From the NCBI GenBank assembly GCA_024231855.1, contig JAAEQD010000062.1:1-64000 (forward strand): DNA of 64,000 nucleotides, given 5' to 3'. The stretch is from Candidatus Zixiibacteriota bacterium (lineage in GTDB: Bacteria > Zixibacteria > MSB-5A5 > UBA10806 > 4484-95). A program made the translations under genes and the position numbers. Below, piece after piece: positions 17,876 to 27,791 of this stretch (positions are counted from its first letter, which is position 1; every line of letters starts with the position of its first letter). The notes beneath the pieces were generated by a model. It was not told the DNA's origin and searched no databases. It saw nothing but the letters and a program-made list of their open reading frames with translations.

Positions 17876-19234
17876 TTAGAATATTAAACTGAAGGTCGTT
17901 GATGTTCCGGGCTCCGATAGCACGGTGATATTTCCTTTATGAAGTCTCATAATTTGTCTGGAGAGACTCAGACCTATGCCGGCGCCCTCCTTCTTGGTTG
18001 TAAAAAACGGCAGGAAAATCTTCTCTTTTACCTCCTCATCAATACCTATTCCATTGTCAGATACCAGGATAATTGTTCGTCCGTTATCGCCTAACCGGGA
18101 TTTTAGTTTAATTTTGGCGTCCGGGATATTATCCAGAGCATGAATCGCGTTCAATATCATGTTTATTATGACCTGTTCAATTAATTCCCGGTCGGCGGCC
18201 AGTTCCAGGGTTTGGGGCTCAACCTCGATTTCAAGCTTGATATTCTTTTCTTTTAATTGATTTCTCATCAGTTGCTCGACCCAACCGAACAACTCCGAAA
18301 CCATTATTATTTGAAAATTTGGGGTCGGTATCCGGGTAAGGTTTCTATAGGCATCGATAAAACCCAACAAGCCCCGGCTGCGCTTTTCTATAGTAGCGGC
18401 CGCTTGATGTATATCCTCGATCGTTTCGATATCGAATTTGGCAATACTGCCCTGCTCAGTTTTGCCTGTTTTCGTGATTAAGCCGCTGACAGTCGAAGCC
18501 AGTGACGCGATAGGGGTTACTGAGTTCATTATTTCATGAGTTAATACCCTGATCAGTTTTTGCCATGATTCCATTTCCTGCTCGGCGAGTTCACTTTCGA
18601 TGTTTTGCATCGACACCAACGTTATCACCCGGTCAAGACGTCTAAATTTCGTGGCGTATACTGCTATTTTTAGAGGTTCGGCCCCGTTTTCGATTTTAAC
18701 CAGTTTCTTGTCACCGGCCTTTAGTTGCACTAATGTATCGTAAAATTGTTCGGAAAAGGATCGCAGACTATTAATGTTTTTAAGATGATTAACTCTGAGC
18801 AATTGCCGTGCGGCGCTGTTTATCAGGTCAACCTCGCCATTTTGATCAAAAGCCAGGATGCCCAGTCCAATATGCTGCACAACGGTCTGTAGATAATGAT
18901 ATTGCTCTTCTTTCTCCGATCTGATACGTCGGAATTCGTCAAAAACGTTCTTAAAAGCCGCGTTTAACTCTCTAAAAGATTTTCCTGAAGTTCCGGGATT
19001 GTATTCGCTGGAATAATCTGAGTATTTTATCGAGGCCAGGAAAGCGGCCAGGTCTCGATTGGTTTTCTCTATATAATGTATCAGCGATAAAACCTGGATA
19101 ATGATAAAAACACCGACTAGCAGGCTGGTAATTATCAGTGAGGATTTCAATATCATATAAACAAAGATCAAAATAGTCGTCGCCAGGAGTACAACTCTTA
19201 AAATACAGTTGAGGCGAAAAAATCTATAGGCCAT
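17876..19234 (-). CDS. NtrY-like membrane sensor histidine kinase
   Basis: The 452-residue protein has two or more membrane segments within the first 55 residues, then a PAS-like domain at about residues 115-200 ([21 protein letters not shown]). The phosphoacceptor box is [15 protein letters not shown], of the NtrY/NtrB type. The ATPase domain contains [30 protein letters not shown] and [13 protein letters not shown]. It overlaps the NtrC-type regulator gene upstream by 11 bases, so the two form a coupled pair. No large periplasmic sensing domain is seen, so a membrane or intracellular signal is likely. Because the pair is divergent from the ABC transporter array with a sigma-54 promoter, it probably controls that array (inference). 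Confidence 0.92.
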   Translation of the reverse strand: MAYRFFRLNCILRVVLLATTILIFVYMILKSSLIITSLLVGVFIIIQVLSLIHYIEKTNRDLAAFLASIKYSDYSSEYNPGTSGKSFRELNAAFKNVFDEFRRIRSEKEEQYHYLQTVVQHIGLGILAFDQNGEVDLINSAARQLLRVNHLKNINSLRSFSEQFYDTLVQLKAGDKKLVKIENGAEPLKIAVYATKFRRLDRVITLVSMQNIESELAEQEMESWQKLIRVLTHEIMNSVTPIASLASTVSGLITKTGKTEQGSIAKFDIETIEDIHQAAATIEKRSRGLLGFIDAYRNLTRIPTPNFQIIMVSELFGWVEQLMRNQLKEKNIKLEIEVEPQTLELAADRELIEQVIINMILNAIHALDNIPDAKIKLKSRLGDNGRTIILVSDNGIGIDEEVKEKIFLPFFTTKKEGAGIGLSLSRQIMRLHKGNITVLSEPGTSTTFSLIF

Positions 19235-20606
19235 ATTTATGCATTCTTCTATATAAAGATGTTCTGGTTAAGCCGAGATCTTTAGCCGCCTGGGAAACAT
19301 TGCCCTGATGTTTACCTAGCGCTTTGCGAATTACCTCTTTTTCAACTTCGTTGAGGTCATAACTCTCCAGCTCCAGGCCTACCTGATCGGAGGTAGCGCC
19401 GGAGAAAAAGAAATTTTCCGGCTGAAGTATATCGGAATCGCTCATTATAACCGCTCGCTCGACTGCGTGCTTAAGTTCACGCACATTGCCCGGCCAGTGG
19501 TATTTGCCCAATTTCCTTAGAGTCGATGCCGGGGTTTTCTTAAGCGATTTTTTATATTTACGAGCGAAAATACCAAGGAAATGTTCGACCAAAAGCGGTA
19601 TATCTTCAACCCGTTCTCTCAACGGCGCAAGCTTTATCTCGACGGTATTGATTCGATAGAGCAGATCCTGGCGGAAAGTATTATCTTCGATCATCTTGTG
19701 CAGCTGCATGTTAGTGGCCGAGATCAGTCTGACATCAACCGGCGTGATCTTATTTGAACCGATTCTGGTAATTTCTCGATTTTGCAAAACAGATAAAAGT
19801 TTCGCCTGTAAAGGCACCGGTATATTACCGATCTCATCGAGAAAGAGAGTTCCGCCGGTTGCGATTTCGAATCTGCCGACCCTATCCTCCCTGGCATCGG
19901 TGAATGCCCCTTTCTTATGCCCGAATAACTCGCTCTCGAATAGCGTTTCAGTCAATGCTCCCATGTCAACAGCGATAAAAACCTGGTCGGCTCTCTGAGA
20001 TTGGCGGTGAATCTCGCGGGCGACTAGTTCCTTGCCGGTTCCGCTTTCGCCCAGGATAAGTATATTGGCCTCGGTCCTGGCTACTTTAGCGATTGTTTCG
20101 AAAACATCATTGATCGCCGGTGATTGCCCGATGAAGCCATGAAACTTATAGTCGAGGTCGGCGGCAAGTTGTTTTTCCCTGGATTTCAGGCTGGCCACCT
20201 CGAATTTGGATTTCCTTAAGCTGATACCGGCTGAAATAGTGGCCAGAAACTTTTCATTTTGCCAGGGTTTTAACACGAAATCAGTTGCGCCGCATTTAAT
20301 TGCCCGGACGGCCATCTCAATATCGCCAAAGGCGGTAATTAATATAATCACGGCCGATGGGTCGATTTTGAGGATTTTATCCAACCAGAAGAATCCCTCC
20401 TTACCGCTGGCTACATCCCTGGTGAAATTCATATCGAGCAATATGACATCATAGTTGTTCTGGGCGAGCAGTTCGGGGATACGCTTGGGATTCTTATCGG
20501 TGTGGACTGTGGCAATATGTTGTTTCAGGAAGAGCCTGGCCGCTTGCAGAACATCTTCATCATCATCAATAATAAGTATTTGACCTGTTTTATTGTCCAT
20601 GATCAT
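19224..20606 (-). CDS. NtrC-family sigma-54 activator with GAFTDA loop
   Basis: The 460-residue protein has a receiver domain (IDDDED, LLDMNFT, VLKPW), an AAA+ domain with Walker A GESGTGKE and Walker B GGTLFLDEIGN, R-finger region NVRELKHAVERA, and a Fis-type helix-turn-helix at the end (GNVSQAAKDLGLTRTSLYRR). The sigma-54-contact loop reads GAFTDA (19893-19910) and not the canonical GAFTGA, as also in the paralogue at 60353-61726. Start is either 20606 or the ATG two codons on. It precedes the kinase gene and is divergent from the adaptor gene at 21085, whose promoter carries a -24/-12 element and an upstream inverted repeat, a likely target. Confidence 0.92.
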   Translation of the reverse strand: MIMDNKTGQILIIDDDEDVLQAARLFLKQHIATVHTDKNPKRIPELLAQNNYDVILLDMNFTRDVASGKEGFFWLDKILKIDPSAVIILITAFGDIEMAVRAIKCGATDFVLKPWQNEKFLATISAGISLRKSKFEVASLKSREKQLAADLDYKFHGFIGQSPAINDVFETIAKVARTEANILILGESGTGKELVAREIHRQSQRADQVFIAVDMGALTETLFESELFGHKKGAFTDAREDRVGRFEIATGGTLFLDEIGNIPVPLQAKLLSVLQNREITRIGSNKITPVDVRLISATNMQLHKMIEDNTFRQDLLYRINTVEIKLAPLRERVEDIPLLVEHFLGIFARKYKKSLKKTPASTLRKLGKYHWPGNVRELKHAVERAVIMSDSDILQPENFFFSGATSDQVGLELESYDLNEVEKEVIRKALGKHQGNVSQAAKDLGLTRTSLYRRMHKYGL

Positions 20607-20919
20607 CCAATCATTTCATGTTCTTCGATTGACTAAAGCTATATCACGATCAAAAAAGCCGACAATCGTTTTATTGAAAATAACATGATGCAAAAAACAT
20701 ACGAATTTAATCGCCGAACGCCAAATTATTTTTTTCTGACTATTCATTAGCTGAAGTTGAAAACCTCCGAATTGGTTTGGATTTTTGCTAATTCTTGAAT
20801 TATAAGCAGTTATAGTAACAATCGTTTCAAATTCCACATTGGCTTTTAAATCGAATTCGCTCAGCTAAGTATCCTCATTGAGATTAAAAATAATCATGCA
20901 GCGGTCGGGTAGACGAGCA

Positions 20920-20961
20920 ACTGTCCGTTGGCGTACACCTAAAACGCCATATTCGGACAGT
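20920..20961. promoter_or_regulatory. Inverted repeat, candidate enhancer (UAS) for the NtrC-type regulator
   Basis: ACTGTCCG at 20920-20927 is inverted as CGGACAGT at 20954-20961, and inside it GGCGT (20930-20934) is mirrored by ACGCC (20944-20948). Its centre lies about 100 bases upstream of the predicted sigma-54 start site, the usual place for an NtrC-family enhancer. The site also lies in the leader of the regulator genes, so it could serve both directions. Confidence 0.68.
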
Positions 20962-21011
20962 GAACGCCCCGCTAATTACCGTTAAGCTCATGATATTAAG
21001 CGAATTGTACA

Positions 21012-21028
21012 TTGGCATAGAAATTGCA
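21012..21028 (+). promoter_or_regulatory. Sigma-54 -24/-12 promoter of the ABC transporter array
   Basis: The string TTGGCAT-AGAAA-TTGCA fits the consensus TGGCAY-N5-TTGCW exactly, with GG at 21014-21015 and GC at 21026-21027 and ten bases between. The transcript should start near 21039, about 46 bases before the adaptor ATG. A divergent NtrC-type activator gene and an upstream inverted repeat support it. Confidence 0.85.
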
Positions 21029-21084
21029 TTGTTAGCTGATGAAAAAAGGAAAAATCAATTGAGTAAACCGAAACAAAAGAGATT

Positions 21085-22341
21085 ATGGATCGTCCAATAG
21101 AAAAGAAAAGATTTACGCCGCGGCGAATCGCCATGCTGGCCGGATCGGCCTTGTTGCTGGCGGCGATTGTCTATGGATTCGCCACTGTCGGCGGTGAATC
21201 TACCTTGAAAATAGAATCGCAGAAGTTGACTATTTCCGAGGTCGTTTATGGTGAGTTTCAGGAGTTTATTGCGGTCAGCGGCACTATTAAGCCGATCAAG
21301 ACTTTCTACCTTGATGCTATTCAGGGGGGGATGGTCGAGAGGATTTTCCTTGAGGAAGGCAGCTATGTAGAAGTCGGTGATGAAATCCTCCAACTCGATA
21401 ACACCGACCTTCATCTGGATGTTATGTATCGAGAGGCTCAGTTGTTTGAGCAGGTCAATAATCTCCGCAATACCCGTTTGGCGATGGAGCAGAACAGCTT
21501 GAGGTTGCGCGGCGATCTGCTGGAAATTGATCGCCAGATAGGCAGTTCCAAACGCGAATATGATCAATTTGTCGAGTTGAGAGCCAAAGATCTCATATCA
21601 CAAAATCAATTTGATCAAGCCAAAGATGAATATGATTATTGGGTGAGAAAGCGTGAATTAATCCTTGAAACCCAGAAGCAGGATTCGCTCTTACGGGCGA
21701 TTCAAGTTGAACAATTAGAAGCTTCTGTCACGCGCATGGAAGAAAACATGCAAATCGTTAGACAGAAATTAAAAAATCTTATTATCAAGGCCCCTATTGA
21801 AGGTCATCTTACTTCACTTGATGCCGAAGTCGGCGTAACGAAATCCAAGGGAACGCGTATTGGACAGATAGATGTCCTGGAGGGCTTTAAGGTCGGCGTG
21901 ACAGTTGATGAATATTATATATCACGGGTAAGCGATGGGCAAGAGGGCGAAGTGAAAATTGCCGGCCAGACATATCCTTTATTTATATCCAAAGTCTATC
22001 TGGAAGTGAGAGACGGCAGATTTCAAATCGATATGCAATTCATCGGCGATGAGCCAGAAGGGATCAGGCGCGGCCAAACAGTGCAGATCCGGCTTGCTCT
22101 GGGTGAACTGTCTGAAGCGGTAATGCTTGCCAGAGGCGGATTCTACCAGGATACTGGCGGCAACTGGGTATTTGTGGTTGATAAATCGGGCGATTTCGCT
22201 ATCCGCCGAAAAGTCAGTCTGGGTAGATACAATACTCAGGTCTATGAGGTTTTAGATGGACTCGAACCCGGAGATAAAGTGATAACATCATCATATTCAT
22301 ATTATAAAGATTATGAAAGGCTTAGCCTTAAGAATAAGTAG
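21085..22341 (+). CDS. Periplasmic adaptor (MacA/HlyD-like) of an ABC system
   Basis: The 418-residue protein has one N-terminal membrane anchor (about residues 15-36) after a basic start, then a barrel-sandwich/lipoyl-like part (GMVERIFLEEGSYVEVGDEIL), a long coiled-coil hairpin at about residues 105-225, and the second half of the sandwich with IIKAPIEGHLTSLDAEVGV. The C-terminal beta-barrel regions follow (GRYNTQVYEVLDGLEPGDKV). This is the membrane-fusion architecture of MacA-type adaptors. It is the first gene behind the sigma-54 element and is followed 11 bases later by the ATPase. The cargo is unknown. Confidence 0.93.
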   Translation: MDRPIEKKRFTPRRIAMLAGSALLLAAIVYGFATVGGESTLKIESQKLTISEVVYGEFQEFIAVSGTIKPIKTFYLDAIQGGMVERIFLEEGSYVEVGDEILQLDNTDLHLDVMYREAQLFEQVNNLRNTRLAMEQNSLRLRGDLLEIDRQIGSSKREYDQFVELRAKDLISQNQFDQAKDEYDYWVRKRELILETQKQDSLLRAIQVEQLEASVTRMEENMQIVRQKLKNLIIKAPIEGHLTSLDAEVGVTKSKGTRIGQIDVLEGFKVGVTVDEYYISRVSDGQEGEVKIAGQTYPLFISKVYLEVRDGRFQIDMQFIGDEPEGIRRGQTVQIRLALGELSEAVMLARGGFYQDTGGNWVFVVDKSGDFAIRRKVSLGRYNTQVYEVLDGLEPGDKVITSSYSYYKDYERLSLKNK

Positions 22342-22352
22342 AGGAGTTATCC

Positions 22353-23042
22353 ATGATTCGAATCGAAAATCTGAAGAAGATATATTTAACGGAGGAAGTG
22401 GAAACCACCGCTTTGAATAATATCAATCTGGAGATTAAACAGGGCGAATTCGTTGCCATTATGGGCCCATCAGGATGCGGGAAATCGACACTTCTCAACC
22501 TGCTGGGACTTCTGGATAATCCATCAGATGGCGAATATTACCTTCTGGGGGAAGAGGTCTCGAAGTTTTCCGAAAGGCAGCGGGCGCTTTTACGTAAAGG
22601 CAGTATAGGTTTCGTTTTCCAAAGCTTTAATCTAATCGATGAGTTAACCGTGTTCGAGAATGTCGAACTTCCTCTTCTATATCTAAAAGTTCCACCGTCC
22701 GAGAGGAAAACCAGGGTGGAGGATGTCCTCGAGCAGATGCAGATTATGGCTCGCAAGAATCATTTTCCCCAGCAGCTTTCCGGCGGCCAACAACAGCGAG
22801 TGGCGGTGGCTCGGGCGGTAGTGGCCCGACCAAAAGTGATTTTAGCCGATGAGCCGACCGGTAACCTGGATTCCCGACATGGCGATGAAGTAATGCAGCT
22901 TCTCAGTAATCTCAACGAATCTGGCACAACGATCGTAATGGTTACTCACTCGCCGGCCTACGCCGAGTATGGAAACCGCACGATTCATCTGTTCGACGGA
23001 CATATCGTGACAGAGAATATTAACGGCAAGTTCCATGTTTAA
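22353..23042 (+). CDS. MacB/LolD-type ABC ATPase
   Basis: The 229-residue protein is a complete ABC ATPase: Walker [10 protein letters not shown] at residues 38-46, Q-loop FQSFN, signature LSGGQQQRV from residue 142, Walker B VILADEP, D-loop GNLD with Asp173 and the switch His in VTHS. This set is typical of the MacB/LolD/FtsE group that powers FtsX-type permeases by mechanotransmission. GAGG lies upstream of the ATG. Its end overlaps the first permease start by eight bases. It is probably the main ATPase for the permeases that follow. Confidence 0.95.
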   Translation: MIRIENLKKIYLTEEVETTALNNINLEIKQGEFVAIMGPSGCGKSTLLNLLGLLDNPSDGEYYLLGEEVSKFSERQRALLRKGSIGFVFQSFNLIDELTVFENVELPLLYLKVPPSERKTRVEDVLEQMQIMARKNHFPQQLSGGQQQRVAVARAVVARPKVILADEPTGNLDSRHGDEVMQLLSNLNESGTTIVMVTHSPAYAEYGNRTIHLFDGHIVTENINGKFHV

Positions 23043-25410
23043 GAATTACCTCAAAGTCGCCTTCAGAGTATTACTAAGACAAAAGCAATATGTCTTGATA
23101 ACTACCTTTGGTCTGGCTATTGGTCTGGCGGTGTCACTGTTGATAATCGGCTTTATTAGTAACGAACTGAGATTTGAACACTGTCACGAAAAATCGGAAC
23201 GTATTTATCGAGTCGATGGTTCTTATCAGTTTCGCGATTCCGGTGTATCAATGGCGAGCATCATGCCCGCCGCCGGTCCCGCGCTGGCTGAAAATCTTCC
23301 CGAAGTTGAACATGCCGTGCGCGTCAGGCGATTATGGGATATACCGATAGAGTTTGGTTTCAATGATGCAATTGTTGAACGCAAAGTGTTTGCCGCTGAA
23401 CCATCGTTATTTAATATCTTTACAATGCCGCTTAAAGAGGGTGATTCCGAATCAGCCCTGAACGCCCCGTTTTCAATTGTAATTTCCGAAGATGTCAGCA
23501 GAAATCATTTCGCCGACCAGAGTCCCCTTGGCAAGACTATCAAGCTGATGGATGAGTATGAATTTCAGATTACCGGCGTGACCGATAGGATTTCCGCCAA
23601 TACCCAAATCCGAAGCGATTTTATTATCTCTTACGCGACTTTGGAAAAAATCGGCGAGGATGTTGAATCCTGGACAAATATCCTTCAGGATTATACTTAT
23701 CTGTTGCTACTCGAAGGTTCCGATCCCAATGAAGTTGAACAAAATATTCCGGCCGTGCTGGAGCTATATCTTGAACCCGACGAGGCGAAAATGTTCAACC
23801 TAAAGCTTCAGCCGTTAGGAGAAATTTATCTTCATTCGAATCTGAGTTACGAGCTTACCCCCGACGGCGATTTGACCATCATCTATGTTTTCTCCTGGAT
23901 AGCGGCTTTGATATTAATAATAGCTTGTATCAATTTTATTAACCTGGCAACGGCCAAAACATCCCATCGGATTAAAGAAGTGGGTGTTCGCAAAGTACTT
24001 GGCGCGTTCCGGGGGCAACTGGTTAAGCAATTTATCGGTGAATCTTTAATCCTCACTCTCGTGGCGATGCTGCTCGGGATAGCGATATTCGAAATTTCAA
24101 TACCCTTTCTGGAGAATTTTCTAGGCAGAGAACTGGCAATTAATATTCTGCAGGATCCATATCTTGTAGGCTCGATTGCCGGTATGATTCTGGTAGTCGG
24201 CCTGTTTTCCGGCAGTTATCCGGCCTTTATTTTATCGAAGTTTCGCCCATCTGATGTGTTGCGAGGATCGTCACCGGGCGGGACAGCGGGATCGTTATTA
24301 AGGAAAATCCTCGTTGTCGTGCAATTTACTATCGCCTTAACATTACTCTGCACGACTTTCGCCTTATATAATCAGATAAGTTATTCTATTACGACCGACC
24401 TGGGATTCGACAAGGATAGTGTAATCCTGATAAATTTGGATGACGATATATCAAATAAGAAATACCGGGTATTACAAAGCGAAATCAGCAGTAGTAATTC
24501 TGTTAAAGCTTCCACGATTACCCAGTGCGTCCCCGGCGAAAACAGATATAATCTTTACTCGATACGACCGGAAAACAAGAGTGACCAGGATCCGACGCTT
24601 ATAAACTGTTTCAGCGCCGACGCCGATTTTCTATCGACTTTTAATTTGACTTTGATAAAAGGAACGGATTTTTTGGATGAACATATCCCCGCTAATAATC
24701 CGGTTATTATTAATGAAGCCGCCGCTGTCGAATATGAAATCTATAATCCCATAGGTTTCAAATTATTGGCCAGCAAAACGGAATATAACATTATAGGAGT
24801 AGTCAAGGATTTCCATATACATTCGCTGCACACTGAGATAATGCCGTGTATGATCAGATTAAACCTCGATCCCCATCGATTAATGGCTGTCAGGTTAAAT
24901 CCGGAAAATATTCCTGAATCGATATCAAACGTGGAAGATAACTGGAAAAGAATATTCCCGGAATTACCTTTTGATTACGCGTTTTTAAATGAAGCCATTA
25001 AGGAGAATTATAATGACGAAGAGAAAATCGGGACACTGCTCTCATCGTTTTCTCTGATAGCCGTATTCGTTGCTTGCCTCGGCTTGTTTGGTTTGGCCTC
25101 GTTCACTGCCGAGCGGCGAACCAAGGAAATTGGCGTTCGCAAAGTCCTCGGCGCCACGATAGCCAATATAATCGCCCTCATGTCGCAGGAAACACTGATT
25201 CTTGTCGTAATTGCCAATTTGATCGGCTGGCCGGTCGCGTATTTCGTTTTAGATCGCGCCCTAAATGAGTTTGCCTACCGCGCCACCTTCGGTTGGAGTA
25301 TGTATGTTCTTGCCGGCGCTATTGTGATGTTTATTGCCCTGACTACAGTCGGTTTCCAATCCTTGAAAGCGGCAATAGCCAATCCGGTAGACGCGTTAAA
25401 ACATGAATGA
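23035..25410 (+). CDS. FtsX/MacB-type ABC permease, array copy 1 (type A)
   Basis: The 791-residue protein is a double FtsX-type permease. An N-terminal helix (about 20-42) is followed by a large periplasmic MacB-core-like domain, then three helices near 280-305, 335-355 and 378-400. A second helix/periplasmic unit begins near 423, and three closing helices lie near 665-690, 722-743 and 757-780. The coupling stretches KEVGVRKVLGAFRGQL and KEIGVRKVLGAT occur after the second helix of each half, and the protein ends ANPVDALKHE. Such pairs are typical of FCB genomes. Similar to the copies starting at 27792 and 35029 ([15 protein letters not shown] start). Start overlaps the ATPase gene. Substrate unknown. 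Confidence 0.94.
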   Translation: MFKNYLKVAFRVLLRQKQYVLITTFGLAIGLAVSLLIIGFISNELRFEHCHEKSERIYRVDGSYQFRDSGVSMASIMPAAGPALAENLPEVEHAVRVRRLWDIPIEFGFNDAIVERKVFAAEPSLFNIFTMPLKEGDSESALNAPFSIVISEDVSRNHFADQSPLGKTIKLMDEYEFQITGVTDRISANTQIRSDFIISYATLEKIGEDVESWTNILQDYTYLLLLEGSDPNEVEQNIPAVLELYLEPDEAKMFNLKLQPLGEIYLHSNLSYELTPDGDLTIIYVFSWIAALILIIACINFINLATAKTSHRIKEVGVRKVLGAFRGQLVKQFIGESLILTLVAMLLGIAIFEISIPFLENFLGRELAINILQDPYLVGSIAGMILVVGLFSGSYPAFILSKFRPSDVLRGSSPGGTAGSLLRKILVVVQFTIALTLLCTTFALYNQISYSITTDLGFDKDSVILINLDDDISNKKYRVLQSEISSSNSVKASTITQCVPGENRYNLYSIRPENKSDQDPTLINCFSADADFLSTFNLTLIKGTDFLDEHIPANNPVIINEAAAVEYEIYNPIGFKLLASKTEYNIIGVVKDFHIHSLHTEIMPCMIRLNLDPHRLMAVRLNPENIPESISNVEDNWKRIFPELPFDYAFLNEAIKENYNDEEKIGTLLSSFSLIAVFVACLGLFGLASFTAERRTKEIGVRKVLGATIANIIALMSQETLILVVIANLIGWPVAYFVLDRALNEFAYRATFGWSMYVLAGAIVMFIALTTVGFQSLKAAIANPVDALKHE

Positions 25411-25426
25411 CTCGAAAGTTTAAGAC

Positions 25427-27778
25427 ATGCTTACTAATTATCTCAAAGTCGCGATCAGAAATATCGTTCGCCATAAAAGCTATTCGTTTATAAATATCGC
25501 CGGCCGGGCCGTGGGTATGGCCTGCTGCATCCTGATTATGCTCTGGGTGCAGGATGAACTTGGCTACGACGGTTTCCACGAAGAGATCGATACCCTTTAT
25601 CGAGTGGCTATAGAGGATCACAGCGCCGACCAGGTAAAGCATATCGGAGCAACTCCCGCGCCGTTGGCGATCGCGCTTAAAGATGAAATACCAGAAGTTA
25701 TCAGGTCCACAAGGTCATGCTACGTCTCGACTACGTTAAATTACGCCAATAAAAATTTTAGCGAGCGGGCTCAGATGGCCGATCCCGACTTTCTCGAGAT
25801 GTTTTCGTTTGACCTTATTAAGGGAGATAAGGCGACAGCCCTTTCAGACCCCAACTCCATAGTATTATCCGAGGCGATGGCTCAAAAGTATTTCGGCGAT
25901 GATGAACCGCTGGGCAAGACGCTCAAAATCGATAATAGTACCGACCTGACAGTAACCGGGGTTTTAAAGGAATTCCCCGCCAACTCATCACTGCGATTTG
26001 AATTGTTGGTACCATTTGAGTATCGCCGAAAATTGGAGATGATAGATTCCTGGGAAGCTTACCGATATGATACCTACGTCCAAATCCATGAAACCGCCTC
26101 ACAGTCTGATGTCGATAATAAGATATCCGGCATCATTAAAAAGTATCGCTCTAAATCCAATGATCGCCCTTACCTTCAGCCGTTTGAAATGATTCATCTT
26201 CATTCTAATCTAATCTTCGATCTTCCCGGTCGGGGTGATATCAAGTATGTTTGGATATTTTTCTCACTGGCTATGCTAATTATTGTTATTGCCTGTATCA
26301 ATTTTATGAATCTGGCTACCGCCAGGTCGAGCGGCAGGGCCCGGGAGATCGGCTTGAGAAAAGTGGTAGGAGCCGGTAAATCGAACATCATTATTCAATT
26401 TTTAGGCGAATCAGTCGTCTTATCTTTTATAGCGCTTGTACTGGCCGTACTTCTGGTTGAATTATTACTTCCGATTTTTAACGAACTATCCGCGAAACAC
26501 ATGGCGATGAATTACTTCGTTAACTTAAGGATGATAGTCGGATTATTTTCGATAGCGTTGTTTACCGGAATACTGTCGGGAATCTACCCGGCCCTGTTTT
26601 TATCATCGTATAAACCGGTTAATGTGTTGAAAAATGTTTTAGGTTCAGGCTCAAGGGGTCCGGTATTTCGAAGGATTCTGGTTGTTGTCCAATTTTCGGT
26701 ATCTATTATCCTTGTGATCGGCGTCATTATAATTTCCAGACAACTCGATTTCATGAAGAGTAAAGACTTGGGCTTTGATAAAGAACAGATAATATATACG
26801 CGGCTCAATAGCGGGAATGTCGATAAATACAATGCCTTGAAAGCCGAGTTGCTGCGTAATCCCGACATAGTCAATGTTACCGCCTCGTTCCAGCTTCCCT
26901 TCAATATCGGCTCATCTCCCGGAGGAATGGACTGGGAGGGCAGATCGCCGGGGCATGATTTGCGCATAAACGCCGCCCTGGTAGGTTATGACTATTTCGA
27001 AACTTTCAATATGGAAATGGCTGAAGGCAGAAGTTTCTCACGAAAATTCTCCACCGATTCATCGGCGGCATATATACTTAATGAGGAGGCTGTCAGGCAG
27101 ATGGGGATTGAGTCGCCGGTGGGAAAATGGTTTTCTTTTTGGAATTCGACCGGCACTATCATAGGCGTGGTTAAAGATTATCATTCGACATCTCTGAAAA
27201 ATGAAATCAATCCGATTGTATTGAAAATTGACACGTACTGGATGAACTTCATGTATTTAAAAGTACAATCGGATAATCTGACGGCTTCAATTGGAGCTAT
27301 CCAAGCTACATGGAACAGATTCAATTCCGGTTATCCATTCGAAATCAGATTTCTCGATGAAACCATCGATAGCCAATATCGAACCGAGGAGAGATTGGGG
27401 AGCCTGGTGGAGTATTTCACGCTTGTCGCTATATTCATTTCATGCCTCGGATTGTTCGGCCTGGCATCCTATATGGCGCGGCAGCGGACAAAGGAAATGG
27501 GAATACGCAAAGTACTCGGCGCTTCGGTCGCGAACCTGGCAATGCTTTTATCGAAAGAGTATGTTATTCTTGTGGGAATCGCCAATCTAATAGCCTGGCC
27601 TATCGCTTATTGGGCTATGAATCGCTGGCTTGAGAATTATGCTTATCGGATAGCGCTGACTTTTGAAATTTTCGCTGTCGCCGGAGTTCTGGCGGTGATA
27701 ATCACCTGGCTGACGGTGGGCTTTCAGGCAATTAAAGTCGCCATTGCCAATCCGGTCGAAACTTTGAGACACGAATAG
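25427..27778 (+). CDS. FtsX/MacB-type ABC permease, array copy 2 (type B)
   Basis: The 783-residue protein has the same double FtsX plan as the gene before it, which ends 16 bases upstream. The N-terminal helix reads NIAGRAVGMACCILIMLWV and the next stretch QDELGYDGFHEE. This type-B signature is shared with the copy at 32624 and not with type A. Coupling motifs are REIGLRKVVGAGKSN and KEMGIRKVLGASVAN; the end is ANPVETLRHE. The two cysteines in the first helix (MACCI) are kept in the other type-B copy. It likely forms a permease dimer, either with itself or with a type-A neighbour; the pairing cannot be read from sequence. Confidence 0.94.
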   Translation: MLTNYLKVAIRNIVRHKSYSFINIAGRAVGMACCILIMLWVQDELGYDGFHEEIDTLYRVAIEDHSADQVKHIGATPAPLAIALKDEIPEVIRSTRSCYVSTTLNYANKNFSERAQMADPDFLEMFSFDLIKGDKATALSDPNSIVLSEAMAQKYFGDDEPLGKTLKIDNSTDLTVTGVLKEFPANSSLRFELLVPFEYRRKLEMIDSWEAYRYDTYVQIHETASQSDVDNKISGIIKKYRSKSNDRPYLQPFEMIHLHSNLIFDLPGRGDIKYVWIFFSLAMLIIVIACINFMNLATARSSGRAREIGLRKVVGAGKSNIIIQFLGESVVLSFIALVLAVLLVELLLPIFNELSAKHMAMNYFVNLRMIVGLFSIALFTGILSGIYPALFLSSYKPVNVLKNVLGSGSRGPVFRRILVVVQFSVSIILVIGVIIISRQLDFMKSKDLGFDKEQIIYTRLNSGNVDKYNALKAELLRNPDIVNVTASFQLPFNIGSSPGGMDWEGRSPGHDLRINAALVGYDYFETFNMEMAEGRSFSRKFSTDSSAAYILNEEAVRQMGIESPVGKWFSFWNSTGTIIGVVKDYHSTSLKNEINPIVLKIDTYWMNFMYLKVQSDNLTASIGAIQATWNRFNSGYPFEIRFLDETIDSQYRTEERLGSLVEYFTLVAIFISCLGLFGLASYMARQRTKEMGIRKVLGASVANLAMLLSKEYVILVGIANLIAWPIAYWAMNRWLENYAYRIALTFEIFAVAGVLAVIITWLTVGFQAIKVAIANPVETLRHE

Positions 27779-27791
27779 CGGGGTATGAATT

